Below, in pieces: positions 1-8,793 of a stretch of 64,000 nucleotides of DNA (position 1 is the first letter of the stretch; the number at the start of each line of letters is the position of its first letter). The stretch lies in assembly GCF_001435095.1 (NCBI RefSeq), contig NZ_AZFC01000002.1, forward strand, positions 124,001 to 188,000. Reading direction: 5' to 3'. Under the pieces are notes generated by a model, which searched no databases, was not told the DNA's origin, and worked only from the letters and a program-made list of their open reading frames with translations. The stretch is from Levilactobacillus spicheri DSM 15429 (GTDB lineage: Bacteria; Bacillota; Bacilli; Lactobacillales; Lactobacillaceae). The translations under genes and the position numbers were made by a program.

Positions 1-172
1 CCATCTGCTTTTGTTGTAAGGTCCCTTGCAGTTGTTGGAATTGTTGGAACAATTTGTACGTTTCAGCGTCCGCCTTCATCTCGTCAAACGCCTTTTGAAG
101 TGCTTGAAAGTCGGGCGTTGCCTGGAGTGCTGCGGCAACTTGGTTTCCCAAGTCGTGTAAATTTTCAGCCAT
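1..172 (-). CDS. YlbF/YheA-family protein (UPF0342-like), C-terminus outside window
   Basis: This is the first ~57 residues of a minus-strand gene that runs off the left edge. The start (MAENLHDLGNQVA) has a good ribosome site, TGAGGAGGA, 8-10 bases upstream. The visible part is a helical, Gln-rich sequence with 'DFQALQKAFDEMKAD', which resembles the DUF964/YlbF family of small cytoplasmic helical proteins (relatives YlbF, YmcA and YheA; some form a complex affecting RNA processing). It follows the PBP gene by 78 bases on the same strand and may be co-transcribed with it. The family assignment is by pattern only. Confidence 0.7.
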   Translation of the reverse strand, partial: MAENLHDLGNQVAAALQATPDFQALQKAFDEMKADAETYKLFQQFQQLQGTLQQKQM

Positions 173-250
173 AGTGGTGGTTCCTCCTCAATTAAATCGT
201 TTACTTAACAAGTGTACCATGTTTTGACCAGTGACCCCAGTGAAGTTTGA

Positions 251-2338
251 CTACTCCACGTAGGATTTTGCCTTTTCCCACCAGGACTTGACCTTGTCAG
301 CGGCGTTGTTGAACGACTTGCCGGCATTGTCCAGCCCCTGTTGGACCTGGTCCCAGATATCACTGGAGGAACTCGAGGAGCCCGTCCCCTTGGCGAGGGT
401 CGAGGCATCCTGCGTATCGAACGACGTGCCCTTGGTGTTCGGCAGGATACCCTGCATCTCGGCCTGGAAGAGCGGCCCTTCACCGGTGCCACTGACGTTC
501 TCCAGGTGATGCTTGGAGCTGGTGTTGTCGAACCCTTCCCAGGTCGCCACGACCACGTCCGGGGTGTAGCCCACGATCCACTTATCCCGGGTCGCATCGG
601 TGTCCCCGTCGGCCTCGGTACTCCCGGTCTTACCGGCGATCGTGTAGCCGTACGGTTTGGCCGTGGCCCCGGTCCCGTAGTTGAAGACGCCCATCATCAC
701 GCTGGTCATCTGCTTGGCCGTCTTACTCGACATGACCTGGGTGGTCTTGGCCGCGGAATCCTGGGTGTCAACGACCACGTTGCCCGAGGCGTCCACAATC
801 TTCCGGATGTAGTGTGCCGAGCTCATCTCACCGCTGTTGGCAAACGCAGTGTAGGCCTGGGCCAGCTGCTGTGGCGAGACCCCGGTCTTCAAGCCCCCCA
901 ACGCCAGGGCCAGGTTCTTGTCGGACTTAGTCACCGGCAGGCCGAACTTCTTCACGGAGTCGTAACCCTTGTCGATACCAATCTTGTTCAGTAACCACAC
1001 GGCCGGCGCGTTGGTACTTTGCGCTAACGCCTGGTACATCGGGATCTTACCGCTATACACCCCACCATAGTTGTGCGGCGTGTAGTTGTTGGTCCCGTAA
1101 GACTTCTTCTTGTCGGTCAGCTCGGAGTCGTAGTAGTACCCGTTCTCCAGGGCCGGCGTGTAGACCGCCAACGGTTTAATGGTCGAACCCGGTTGCCGGC
1201 GCATCTGTGTCGCCCGGTTGTAGCCCCGGAACACGTGCTGGCCCCGGCCCCCGACGACGGCCTCGACGCCCCCGGTGTTCGGGTCGATGGCGATGCTGGC
1301 CGCCTGGACCTTGGTGCCATCGCTGGCGTTGGCCGGGAAGTAGGCGTCGTTCTTAAAGAGCGTCTGCATCTGCTTCTGGTTGTTCTGATCGAGGGTCGTA
1401 TAGATCTTGTACCCCCGGTTCATGATCTCCGATTCCGTCAGGCCATACTTGCTGATGGCTTCGTTGATCACGGCATCAAAGAAGTACGGGTATTTATAGG
1501 TATTCTTGTAGGTGTAGGCATCGTTGGTGGTCAGCGCGGTCGCCTGATACTGCTTGGCCTGGGCGCTGGTGATGGCGCCGGTCTCGGCCATCAGTCCCAA
1601 GACCACGTTTCGCCGCTGCCGTGAGGCCTGGGGATGGTCCACCGGATTATACCCACTCGGGTTGGTCAGCATGCCGGCCAACGTGGCGGCTTGCGGCACG
1701 CTGAGTTGTTCCGCCGAGACGCCAAAGTACCGTTCGGCGGCGTCCTGCACGCCCCAGACCCCCTTGTCGAAGTAGGCGTTGTTCAGGTACATCGACAGGA
1801 TATCCTTCTTACTGTAGACGTTTTCGACCTCCACGGATAAGAAGAGTTCCTTAAACTTCCGGGTAAAGGTCTGTTCCTGCGTCAGGTAGGCGTTCTTGAC
1901 CAGTTGCTGGGTCAGCGTACTGCCCCCGCCGCTGATGTAGTCTCGCCGCAAGACCTTGTTCTTCGCATACAAATAAAACGCACGCGCGATCCCCTTCACG
2001 GAAAAGCCGTGTTCGTGGTAAAAGTTACGGTCTTCGGTCGAAATCACGGCACTTTGGACGCTCGTCGAAATCTGCTTCAACGGGACGTAGGTGCCCTTCT
2101 GCGAATAAAGGGTCCCGGCCTTTTGGTTGTGCCGGTCGTAGATCTTGGTGGGGTTTTCCAGGGACGCTTTGAGGTTCCCGACGTCGGTGGTCTTGGCCAT
2201 AAAGGTCAAATACCCACTCATCAGGAAGACGCCCGCTAACACCAGGACAATCAGCCACCGGGTCAGCTGGAACCGTCGCCAAAACCGCTTCAACCGGGCC
2301 TTAAAGCCAGAACCTGGATTCGGTTGTTGGTTATTCAT
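251..2338 (-). CDS. Class A penicillin-binding protein (PBP1A/2A type), 695 aa
   Basis: A bifunctional membrane-anchored peptidoglycan synthase. It has a short basic cytoplasmic tail, one transmembrane helix (about residues 27-46), a GT51 glycosyltransferase domain with EDRNFYHEHG (from about 102) and GGSTLTQQLVKN, then a transpeptidase domain with the active-site tetrad STIK (about 385), STN and KTG. It ends in a Ser-rich tail (GSSSSSSD). I chose the ATG at 2338, not the longer reading frame, because AGAGG precedes it at suitable distance and the protein then begins MNNQQPNPG like its relatives. It polymerises glycan strands and cross-links stem peptides outside the membrane. Confidence 0.93.
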   Translation of the reverse strand: MNNQQPNPGSGFKARLKRFWRRFQLTRWLIVLVLAGVFLMSGYLTFMAKTTDVGNLKASLENPTKIYDRHNQKAGTLYSQKGTYVPLKQISTSVQSAVISTEDRNFYHEHGFSVKGIARAFYLYAKNKVLRRDYISGGGSTLTQQLVKNAYLTQEQTFTRKFKELFLSVEVENVYSKKDILSMYLNNAYFDKGVWGVQDAAERYFGVSAEQLSVPQAATLAGMLTNPSGYNPVDHPQASRQRRNVVLGLMAETGAITSAQAKQYQATALTTNDAYTYKNTYKYPYFFDAVINEAISKYGLTESEIMNRGYKIYTTLDQNNQKQMQTLFKNDAYFPANASDGTKVQAASIAIDPNTGGVEAVVGGRGQHVFRGYNRATQMRRQPGSTIKPLAVYTPALENGYYYDSELTDKKKSYGTNNYTPHNYGGVYSGKIPMYQALAQSTNAPAVWLLNKIGIDKGYDSVKKFGLPVTKSDKNLALALGGLKTGVSPQQLAQAYTAFANSGEMSSAHYIRKIVDASGNVVVDTQDSAAKTTQVMSSKTAKQMTSVMMGVFNYGTGATAKPYGYTIAGKTGSTEADGDTDATRDKWIVGYTPDVVVATWEGFDNTSSKHHLENVSGTGEGPLFQAEMQGILPNTKGTSFDTQDASTLAKGTGSSSSSSDIWDQVQQGLDNAGKSFNNAADKVKSWWEKAKSYVE

Positions 2339-2515
2339 GATCTTAACCTCTTCTATCAAGTGTTCATTACGGTCACGCACGGACGGTGCCCGCGCGGAAA
2401 GAATCCGCTCACGCCAGGTGAAACGGGTCTGTTCTTATCATAGCATAGACTGTCTCTCCCGCTACTTTTGCAGCGAAACTTTATGAACCTTTAAAACAGC
2501 TTAACAGCAAATGAA

Positions 2516-2552
2516 AACGGACAACACCAACTGCCCGTTGATCTTGTCCGTT
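2516..2552 (-). terminator. Rho-independent terminator of argR
   Basis: Inverted repeat AACGGACAA / TTGTCCGTT just downstream of the argR stop, followed on the minus strand by TTTTCATTT. Confidence 0.75.
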
Positions 2553-2555
2553 AGT

Positions 2556-3023
2556 TTAATGAGCGATTTCAGGATTCATTTCAGCGGCGATCTGGTCGTG
2601 CAACTTCTCGGCGACCTCGGCGCTGGGACTGATAATGAAGATGGTGTCGTGACCCGCTAAGGTCCCGGCGATTTCCGGCAAGTTCAGGTCGTCGAAGATC
2701 ACGGCGAGCAGGTTCCCGTTGCTGGGCAACGTGCGAATGATGTTGACGAATTCGACCCGGGTCAAACCGGTCACCACTTCGTTGATGGTCTCGCGGAGGT
2801 GCTCCTCTTCACTGCGGTTACCCGCCTTAAAGATGGTGTAGCACAAGTGGCCGTGACCATCCTGTGCTTTCACGATCTGCATCTCCCGGATGTCCCGGGA
2901 GATGGTCGCCTGGGTCGCTTGAATCCCAACTTCCTGGAGATGCTCCATCAGTTCCTCTTGGGTCCCGATGGGATATTGGTTAATCAATTGCTCGATCCGT
3001 GCTTGGCGAATGCTCTTTTTCAT
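2556..3023 (-). CDS. argR: Arginine repressor ArgR, 155 aa
   Basis: Arginine-dependent transcription factor that controls arginine biosynthesis or catabolism. The N-terminal winged helix holds the recognition segment 'QATISRDIREMQIVK'. The C-terminal oligomerisation and arginine-binding domain holds 'GTLAGHDTIFII'. In many ArgR proteins this arginine-contact motif reads AGDDT, and here the first Asp is His, so ligand response could be altered (inference). The ATG at 3023 is preceded by GGAGGGGG, and the longer reading frame has no ribosome site. It lies downstream of argS on the same strand but has its own promoter. Confidence 0.93.
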   Translation of the reverse strand: MKKSIRQARIEQLINQYPIGTQEELMEHLQEVGIQATQATISRDIREMQIVKAQDGHGHLCYTIFKAGNRSEEEHLRETINEVVTGLTRVEFVNIIRTLPSNGNLLAVIFDDLNLPEIAGTLAGHDTIFIISPSAEVAEKLHDQIAAEMNPEIAH

Positions 3024-3090
3024 GAAAATGGCCCCCTCCGCATAAAATTGCACCATATCTTGGCAAAGAATGCGGTTACAGCCCCGCAAC

Positions 3091-3140
3091 TTTGAATATT
3101 TATGAACTTAGTGTACCAAATATTCGTTTTCAACGCAAAA
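3091..3140 (-). promoter_or_regulatory. argR promoter with candidate ARG box
   Basis: On the minus strand TTGCGT and TACACT are 17 bp apart. Just downstream is TTCATAAATATTCAAA (3091-3107), whose right half matches the AhrC/ArgR box while the left half is degenerate. This suggests autoregulation. The promoter is reasonable, the operator is tentative. Confidence 0.45.
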
Positions 3141-3378
3141 ATGTCTCCCCGGTTCCGTCAATTTGTGTCCAGATGCTGGGTGCTGCTGCACACCAATCAG
3201 TCAGTGGGCGCTGTCGCTGGTGAAGGGCTCTCATTCATTCTTAGCCACAATCGGCTTTGAACAACTCGTCCCCCTTTAATCAAGCACCTCAGCAGAACGG
3301 CTGCCAAAGTGTCGTTGACTCAGTGCTGTCGCCCCTACTCCATCTATGACAGGTGATGCGCTATGCGAGCGGAACAGA

Positions 3379-3512
3379 GGCGACTTGCTGGGAGTGGTGA
3401 AATTGGTGTTACCTGGTGGTTCTTACCAGGTTACATCAAGGCCGAGTTCTGGAGACCTGTGCGCTTTTCACAGGGCTTCAGAATCGTGCCCACCACAGAC
3501 AGCTTGCTCGCC
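3379..3512 (+). ncRNA. Structured element copy A (three-way-junction RNA candidate)
   Basis: This 134-nt segment sits in the 500-bp gap between argS and argR and contains no gene. Its ends pair (GGCGA.. with ..TCGCC, then GCTG with CAGC), followed by GTGGTG / CACCAC. Inside are hairpin P2 (3408-3416 with 3426-3434) and a long hairpin P3 (TTCTG/CAGAA and CCTGTG/CACAGG). A second copy at 24594-24721 has the same layout with compensatory base changes. The rest of 3141-3540 shows only minor hairpins. The strand is assigned from the shared motifs AAGGCCGAG and GTGCCCACCAC. Confidence 0.55.
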
Positions 3513-3540
3513 GGCGTGTAGCGGCCGTTTCCCCCAACAC

Positions 3541-3585
3541 AAAAAACGGACCACCCGTCCAGCCAATAGCTGAGCGAGTGGTCCG
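3541..3585 (-). terminator. argS terminator
   Basis: Stem CGGACCAC / GTGGTCCG followed on the minus strand by TTTTTTG, about 25 bases beyond the argS stop. Confidence 0.85.
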
Positions 3586-3608
3586 TGAAGCATTGAGTTG
3601 AGTTAAAC

Positions 3609-5300
3609 TTACATTTCGTCCGGTGCTTGAACCCCTAACAACCGCAGGGATTCCTTGATGACCGTGGAAACGGCCGTCACTAAGGCTAACCGTGCTGGTA
3701 ATTCAGCGTCTTCGGTCAGAACCTTGGTGTGAGCGTAGTACTTGTTAAAGTTCTTGGCAACCCGGATCGCGTACTTGGCCACAACAGATGGTTCGTATTC
3801 GGCACACGCCATCTTAACCACGGCTGGGAAGTCCGCCAAGGCCTTGATCGTGTCCCAAGCCTCTGGGTCGGTAATCTCGTTACCGGCCGCTTGAACGTCC
3901 ACGCCATCGGCCTTCCGGAGGATACTTTGTGCCCGCGCCCGGGCGTATTGAACGTAAGGACCGGTTTCCCCTTCGAACTTCAGCTGGTCGGCTAAGACGA
4001 AGTCGATGCTGTTCATCCGTTCGTTCTTCAAGTCACCGAAGACGATGGCCCCGACCCCGACCTGCTTGGCCACGGCTTCCTTGTCCTTCAAGGTTGGGTT
4101 CTTTTCGGCGATTTCCTTTTCGGCTAAGTCGATGGAGTCCTTCAAGACGTCCGCCAACAAGATGATCCGGCCAGAACGGGTCGACAACTTCTTCCCGTCG
4201 ACGGTGATCAAACCAAACGGAATGTGGTGCAGGTCCTTGGCGGATGGCACCTTCATCTCTTCCAGGACGGCCTTCAATTGCTTGAAGTAGTACATCTGTT
4301 CGGAACCCACCACGTACAGGTTCTTGACTGGGTGGTACGTCCGATCCCGGTAAAGGGCCGTGGCGATGTCCCGCGTGATGTACAGGGAGGCGCCGTCACT
4401 CTTTAAGATCAAGGCTGGGTTCAGGTCGTACTTTTCCAAGTCGACCACTTCGGCCCCTTGGGATTCAACCAACAGGTGGTCGTCCTTCAATAACTGAACG
4501 ACTTCGGCCAGCTTGTCGTTGTAGAAGGCTTCCCCGTTGTAGGTGTCGAATTCAACGCCCAATACCTTGTAGATGTCGTTAAACTCTTGTAAGGAAACTT
4601 CCCGGAACCATTGCCATAAGTCGTGGGCTTCCTGGTCGCCGTTTTCCAGCTTCCGGAACCATTCACGGGCTTCATCGTCCAGTTCAGGCTTGTCCACGTC
4701 TTCCTTATGGAACCGTACGTAGTATTCCACCAACTTGTTGATGGGATCCTTCTTGACGTCTTCTTCGTTCCCCCACAGCTTGTAGGCCGTGATCAGCTTC
4801 CCGAATTGCGTCCCCCAGTCACCCAAGTGGTTATCCTTGATTGGGTGGTAGCCGTTCTTCTTCAGGATCTCGGCGATGGAGTTCCCAATCACCGTCGACC
4901 GCAAGTGACCCATGGACATTGGCTTGGCAATGTTCGGTGAGGACATGTCGATTGGCACGTTCCCCTGGTTCCCGTCGTTGTTTTGACCGTAACTGGCACC
5001 AGCCGCCAACACGGCGTTCAGGGTCTCTTCACTGTAGGCCGCCTTGTCAAAGAAGAAGTTCAGGTAAGGGCCCACGACAGCGACCTTTTCAAAGCCCGTC
5101 TGGTCCAGCTTCTCGGCGATGTCTTGTGCGATTTGTTGTGGCGCCTTGTGCAGCGTCTTGGCCAACGTGAACGTTGGGAACGCTAAATCACCCTTGTCTG
5201 ACGTCTTCGGCCGTTCCAGCTTGCTGCTGATCTCGTCAGCGGTCAGTTGGCCGTCCAGTGCCTTCACCAATGCATTTGTAACTTGTTGTTTATAATCCAT
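3609..5300 (-). CDS. argS: Arginyl-tRNA synthetase, 563 aa
   Basis: Class I cytoplasmic aminoacyl-tRNA synthetase that charges tRNA-Arg. Visible motifs are the N-terminal Add1-like domain, the HIGH-type signature in 'SMGHLRSTVIGN', the KMSKS-type loop 'KKLSTRSGRI', and a C-terminal DALR anticodon domain with 'NFNKYYAHTKVL'. The length is normal for the family. The ATG at 5300 follows AAGGAGGAATTCGG. Expression is controlled by the T-box leader immediately upstream. Confidence 0.97.
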   Translation of the reverse strand: MDYKQQVTNALVKALDGQLTADEISSKLERPKTSDKGDLAFPTFTLAKTLHKAPQQIAQDIAEKLDQTGFEKVAVVGPYLNFFFDKAAYSEETLNAVLAAGASYGQNNDGNQGNVPIDMSSPNIAKPMSMGHLRSTVIGNSIAEILKKNGYHPIKDNHLGDWGTQFGKLITAYKLWGNEEDVKKDPINKLVEYYVRFHKEDVDKPELDDEAREWFRKLENGDQEAHDLWQWFREVSLQEFNDIYKVLGVEFDTYNGEAFYNDKLAEVVQLLKDDHLLVESQGAEVVDLEKYDLNPALILKSDGASLYITRDIATALYRDRTYHPVKNLYVVGSEQMYYFKQLKAVLEEMKVPSAKDLHHIPFGLITVDGKKLSTRSGRIILLADVLKDSIDLAEKEIAEKNPTLKDKEAVAKQVGVGAIVFGDLKNERMNSIDFVLADQLKFEGETGPYVQYARARAQSILRKADGVDVQAAGNEITDPEAWDTIKALADFPAVVKMACAEYEPSVVAKYAIRVAKNFNKYYAHTKVLTEDAELPARLALVTAVSTVIKESLRLLGVQAPDEM

Positions 5301-5340
5301 CCGAATTCCTCCTTAGTTGGCGGCGTGCTCCCGCAGAAAT

Positions 5341-5540
5341 CAAAAAACTCGTCTCTCACAGCTATATTATACCTGTAAGAGACGAGTTACACCCGCGGTA
5401 CCACTCTAATTGACTTAAAAGTCCACTTAAATGATTAATTTTAAAAGACTAACTAGCCCGTTCGATCAAAGAATCAATGCCGGCTCCCACCATCCCGGAC
5501 TCGCTTCGCAATTCTGACCTGATCTACTATTCTAATTAGC
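5341..5540 (-). promoter_or_regulatory. Arginine T-box riboswitch of argS
   Basis: Leader RNA that senses uncharged tRNA-Arg. The T-box sequence AGAGTGGTACCGCGGGTG lies at 5390-5407. The terminator stem AACTCGTCTCT / AGAGACGAGTT with a T run is at 5341-5388. Stem I closes by CTAATTAG / CTAGTTAG, and its specifier loop has AGTA on the 5' side and GAACGGG on the 3' side. The GAA-specifier-purine pattern puts the specifier codon at 5458-5460, reading CGG (Arg), which agrees with the gene controlled. Confidence 0.93.
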
Positions 5541-5597
5541 GTAACCTTCGAATGAGGATATTAAGAAAGACGACCAATTGGCCGCCTCTCATTCGAA

Positions 5598-5668
5598 AGC
5601 GGGTGACGGGAATCGGACCCGCGACACAAGCTTGGGAAGCTTGGATTTTACCACTAAACTACACCCGC
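5598..5668 (-). tRNA. tRNA-Gly (anticodon CCC)
   Basis: A 71-nt cloverleaf. Acceptor GCGGGTG pairs with CACCCGC, the D-arm contains TTTAGTGGTAAAA, anticodon stem CAAGC/GCTTG encloses loop TTCCCAA giving anticodon CCC, the T-arm is GCGGGTCCGATTCCCGT, and the discriminator is U as usual for glycine. CCA is not encoded. It lies directly upstream of the argS T-box on the same strand. A weak hairpin with TTTCTT separates them, so partial co-transcription is possible. Confidence 0.95.
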
Positions 5669-5742
5669 ACAACACAAAAAAGTATAGCATACCTTTTGTG
5701 AGTTGTCAGTACTTTTTGTAAAGAAATTCAAAAAATGTTTTT

Positions 5743-5973
5743 TTATGCCTCAGAATCGCCGGGCGCCGCCGTAATCTTGGCCTCGCTCTTCCGGACCACG
5801 GCCCGGTTGTTCATGTCGCCCACGGCCGTCTTGTCCTTGGGATCATAACTGCGAATCTCGACCAGGACCGAATTATCATACACCTTGGTCACTTCACCCG
5901 TGAAATCATGTTCCAAGGGTCCAAACTTTTTCGCTGCAACGTAATCGCCGACCTTAATCTCAGTTTCAGCCAT
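5743..5973 (-). CDS. Small DUF2187-like protein, 76 aa
   Basis: A short soluble protein starting MAETEIKVGDYVAAKK. The motif 'VGDYVAAKKFGP...TGEVTKVYDNSVLVEI' resembles the small SH3/KOW-like DUF2187 family of Firmicutes, whose role is not established. The ATG at 5973 follows GGGGCG, and the in-frame GTG just before it is less well placed. It is a single-gene unit with an acidic C-terminal tail. Confidence 0.6.
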   Translation of the reverse strand: MAETEIKVGDYVAAKKFGPLEHDFTGEVTKVYDNSVLVEIRSYDPKDKTAVGDMNNRAVVRKSEAKITAAPGDSEA

Positions 5974-6311
5974 CACTTGTCGCCCCTTTCATTATGCAAA
6001 GTCTCATTATAGTCAAGTTTTCGCCGAACCGCAAGTGGAGTGTCCCGCGAGCGCAACGGAATTGTAAGGTGTTTGAAACAAATCCATATACGCGAACTTA
6101 TGATTCATTATTTAGCCTGAAAACGATGATTATCCGACCTTTATCCGTCTTATTGGCGTGAAAACGAAAGAAAATCAACGTTTTAACGAACGTTCCCCCA
6201 AATCGAACGCTCTGCTAAATTATACCCATCTCCTACAAGATACGTTATACTTTAGGCGTTGTATCACGACTTTAAATTCACGATTAACCATTATAGGAGG
6301 AGTATGCGGAT

Positions 6312-7595
6312 ATGAAAAAATGGCAACACTGGGTGATTCGGGGAATCGCCTTAACCGCTGGTTGTGCGGGGATCGTCCTCAGCACAACGCCCGCAAGTGC
6401 TAATCGCATCAACGACTACATTGCGAGTCAAAACTACGGCACACCTACGATTACCAAAAGCATCTGGTCTGGTTTTCCCAAGAACAAATATCGTTATGGG
6501 AAGCCAGAGGGCGTGGTCGTTCACGAGACCGCGAACCCGAACTCAACGATTTATAACGAAATTGCTTACATGCAACGGAATTACCAATCGGCGTTCGTCC
6601 ACACCTTTGTCGACGGTAGCCGGATCATCAACATCGCCAACCCCAACTACCTGAGTTGGGGCGCGGGACCCGTCGCTAACCAGCGGTACGTCCAGTTCGA
6701 ACAGGTCGAAGTCCACTCCAAGGGAGCCTTCGCCGCTGAACTGAACAATGCCGCGTATTACACGGCTTACACGCTGAAGCAGTACGGTCTGACCCCTAAG
6801 CGGTACACGACCGTCCTGTCTCACCACGACGTCTCTAACCGGCTGGGTGGCACGAACCATTCCGATCCAGACCAATACTGGTCCACGAACGCGCGGAGCT
6901 TCTTCGGCACGACCTACACGATGACCGACTTCGTGAACCTGGTCAACACGCAGTACGCGCAGTTGTCCGGGACCACCACGGATTCCTCATCCAGCGACAG
7001 CTCGAGCGACGCAAATTCGTCCAGCAACACCAACACTTCCAACACGGGCTCTTCATCGGCCCAACACACGAATACGACCAGTGCCGTGACCTACAATCAC
7101 GGTTACAACAACGAAACGGCCCGGTTGGCGCAAAACTACACCAACTGGACGGTCTACAACCACGTCAAGGGGACTAAGGGAGCCTACAAGATCGGTTGGG
7201 GCCGCCTCAGTGCCGATCATCGGGGAACCAAGGTCTACGTCGACAGTCGCGGCGTCAAGCGCGGCGGGTCGACCTGGTACCGGATTCGGTTCTCGAAGAA
7301 CTCTGGTTACAAGTACTGGGTCTACAGCAAGACCCTGAACTTCCCAAGCGTGACCTACAGCGACGCCAGTGGCTCAGCCAAGCTGAACACCACGCAAAAC
7401 GCCCCTCTGTACAACCACGTCTTGAACTCCAAGTACCTGTCTAAGGTCACCGCACACACGCAGGACTTCAGCAGCGATGCGTCCGTGCAAGTGAACAAGA
7501 AGGGCTACAAAGCTTCTGACGGTTCTACCTGGTACCGGCTAGTCGTTGCCGGCAAGACGTACTGGGCCAAGAGTACGAGCCTGACCATGGACTAA
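6312..7595 (+). CDS. Secreted N-acetylmuramoyl-L-alanine amidase with SH3-like repeats, 427 aa
   Basis: Cell-wall hydrolase that cuts the amide between MurNAc and L-Ala. A signal peptide (residues 1-~30, ending TPASA) is followed by an Amidase_2 domain with the zinc-binding pattern 'VVVHETANPN', 'FVHTFVDGS' and 'LSHHDVSNRLGGTNHSDPDQYW'. A Ser/Asn/Thr-rich linker (about 220-255) leads to two GW/SH3-like wall-binding modules. The ribosome site is AGGAGG at 6296-6301. An in-frame upstream ATG is closed at once by a stop. It is monocistronic with its own terminator and probably acts as an autolysin (inference). Confidence 0.92.
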   Translation: MKKWQHWVIRGIALTAGCAGIVLSTTPASANRINDYIASQNYGTPTITKSIWSGFPKNKYRYGKPEGVVVHETANPNSTIYNEIAYMQRNYQSAFVHTFVDGSRIINIANPNYLSWGAGPVANQRYVQFEQVEVHSKGAFAAELNNAAYYTAYTLKQYGLTPKRYTTVLSHHDVSNRLGGTNHSDPDQYWSTNARSFFGTTYTMTDFVNLVNTQYAQLSGTTTDSSSSDSSSDANSSSNTNTSNTGSSSAQHTNTTSAVTYNHGYNNETARLAQNYTNWTVYNHVKGTKGAYKIGWGRLSADHRGTKVYVDSRGVKRGGSTWYRIRFSKNSGYKYWVYSKTLNFPSVTYSDASGSAKLNTTQNAPLYNHVLNSKYLSKVTAHTQDFSSDASVQVNKKGYKASDGSTWYRLVVAGKTYWAKSTSLTMD

Positions 7596-7611
7596 CCTGA
7601 TACAACGTTTC

Positions 7612-7648
7612 AACGGACCTGGGACCCAACCGTCCCCGGTCCGTTTTT
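7612..7648 (+). terminator. Terminator of the amidase gene
   Basis: Stem AACGGACC / GGTCCGTT followed by a run of six T. Confidence 0.85.
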
Positions 7649-7727
7649 TGATGGTCGCTACCGGATCATCGCGGGCGGCGGCTTTTCGTGCCCGCCTCCC
7701 CGTTCACCTTTTAAGGAGGTTCTTCAT

Positions 7728-8261
7728 ATGACCCGCATCCAATTTTATGGCGCAACGTCGCTCGACGGCTACCTCGCTACCCCGGACGACGATCTCGACT
7801 GGCTTACCCAACTCCCCGACGTACCCGCGGCCCCCGGCGAGGCCGTCTTGCGTCAAATGACCGCCGCCGTCATGGGCCGCGCCACCTACGACACGATTCA
7901 GCGTCTGGCCCCCGGCGCCCCGCTGAACCCCGCCAATCCCACCATGACCAGCGTCGTCTTCACCCACCATCCCCGGCCGACCACGCCGTCCGTGACCTTC
8001 ACCGCCCAGCCACCGGTCCCGTTAGTTCGGCGGTTAGCCGCCCAGACCCCCGGGAACCTCTGGGTGGTGGGTGGCGCAGCGATTCTGACGCCCCTCTTGG
8101 CCGCCGGGTTAGTTGATGATCTCTACTTACAAATTGCTCCAATTCTTTTAGGGCGGGGCAAACGCCTCTTCGGCGACCTCACGACCCCCCAAGCGTTTGA
8201 GCTGGTCACGGTTCACCGCCTGGGACCGTTAGCCGAGTTGGTTTATCAACGGACAAATTAA
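7728..8261 (+). CDS. Dihydrofolate reductase-family protein (RibD C-terminal-like), 177 aa
   Basis: A cytoplasmic NADPH-type reductase fold. Visible motifs are 'YGATSLDGYLATPDDDLDWL', 'AAVMGRATYDTI', 'NLWVVGGAAIL' (nucleotide-binding loop) and 'YLQIAPILLGRGKRLFGDL', all typical of the YwjB/YyaP group. The substrate is not known for most members. It starts after AAGGAGG and is rich in Ala and Pro. It stands as a single gene. Confidence 0.88.
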   Translation: MTRIQFYGATSLDGYLATPDDDLDWLTQLPDVPAAPGEAVLRQMTAAVMGRATYDTIQRLAPGAPLNPANPTMTSVVFTHHPRPTTPSVTFTAQPPVPLVRRLAAQTPGNLWVVGGAAILTPLLAAGLVDDLYLQIAPILLGRGKRLFGDLTTPQAFELVTVHRLGPLAELVYQRTN

Positions 8262-8325
8262 CTCGGCACACCCCCGTAAACTATGGTAGGCTTAGAGGGA
8301 AAAGATGGGGGAAGGAAGCGATATT

Positions 8326-8667
8326 ATGTGGTTAGCACTGCACTTTTGGACCTGGGTCGTTCTGACCCTGGCCGTTTTAATGGGCTTAACCCGGCACGCA
8401 GAAAAACGCGTGACCCAATTTCTGCTGCTAGCCAGATGCGCTTATCTGGTGATGATCATCAGCGGGGTGGTGCTGAGCATTCGCACGTTCGGCCACAGTC
8501 CCCTCCTGATCAGCCTGAAATTTGCCTTGGGGATCACGACCATCGCCCTGATTGAAATCAGCTTTGGCCGTAAAATGGAACGCGATCAACCCCACCTGAT
8601 CTACTGGATCATGGGCATCGTCGGCCTGATCACGGTCGGCTTGGGATTAACACTAGCTTTCAAGTAA
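8326..8667 (+). CDS. YisL-family membrane protein (DUF1516, UPF0344), 113 aa
   Basis: Four predicted transmembrane helices. The start at 8326 (MWLALHFWTWVVLTL) fits the family, which begins with a short His/Trp-containing first helix, and GGGGGAAGGA precedes it. An ATG seven codons upstream is possible. Function unknown. Confidence 0.82.
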   Translation: MWLALHFWTWVVLTLAVLMGLTRHAEKRVTQFLLLARCAYLVMIISGVVLSIRTFGHSPLLISLKFALGITTIALIEISFGRKMERDQPHLIYWIMGIVGLITVGLGLTLAFK

Positions 8668-8710
8668 AAATAACCGCTCAGCACAGTCACGTGTTGGGCG
8701 GTTATTTTTT
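8666..8710. terminator. Bidirectional terminator between the YisL-like gene and the racemase operon
   Basis: AAAAATAACCGC / GCGGTTATTTTTT is symmetric with A and T runs on each side, so it can end both convergent transcripts. Confidence 0.85.
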
Positions 8711-8793
8711 GATGTTTTTTTAAAAACTGAGATGCGTCAGCGTTGGCGGAGGCTCACAGCTCCTCAAGAGTCGTCAGTCTCCACCTCACGTCC

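Noticed and set aside
341-2239. Several long plus-strand ORFs opposite the PBP gene
   Set aside because: Antisense shadows caused by high GC at third codon positions; no ribosome sites and no family motifs.
3346-3601. Plus-strand ORFs between argR and argS
   Set aside because: They overlap structured element A and the argS terminator and have no ribosome sites.
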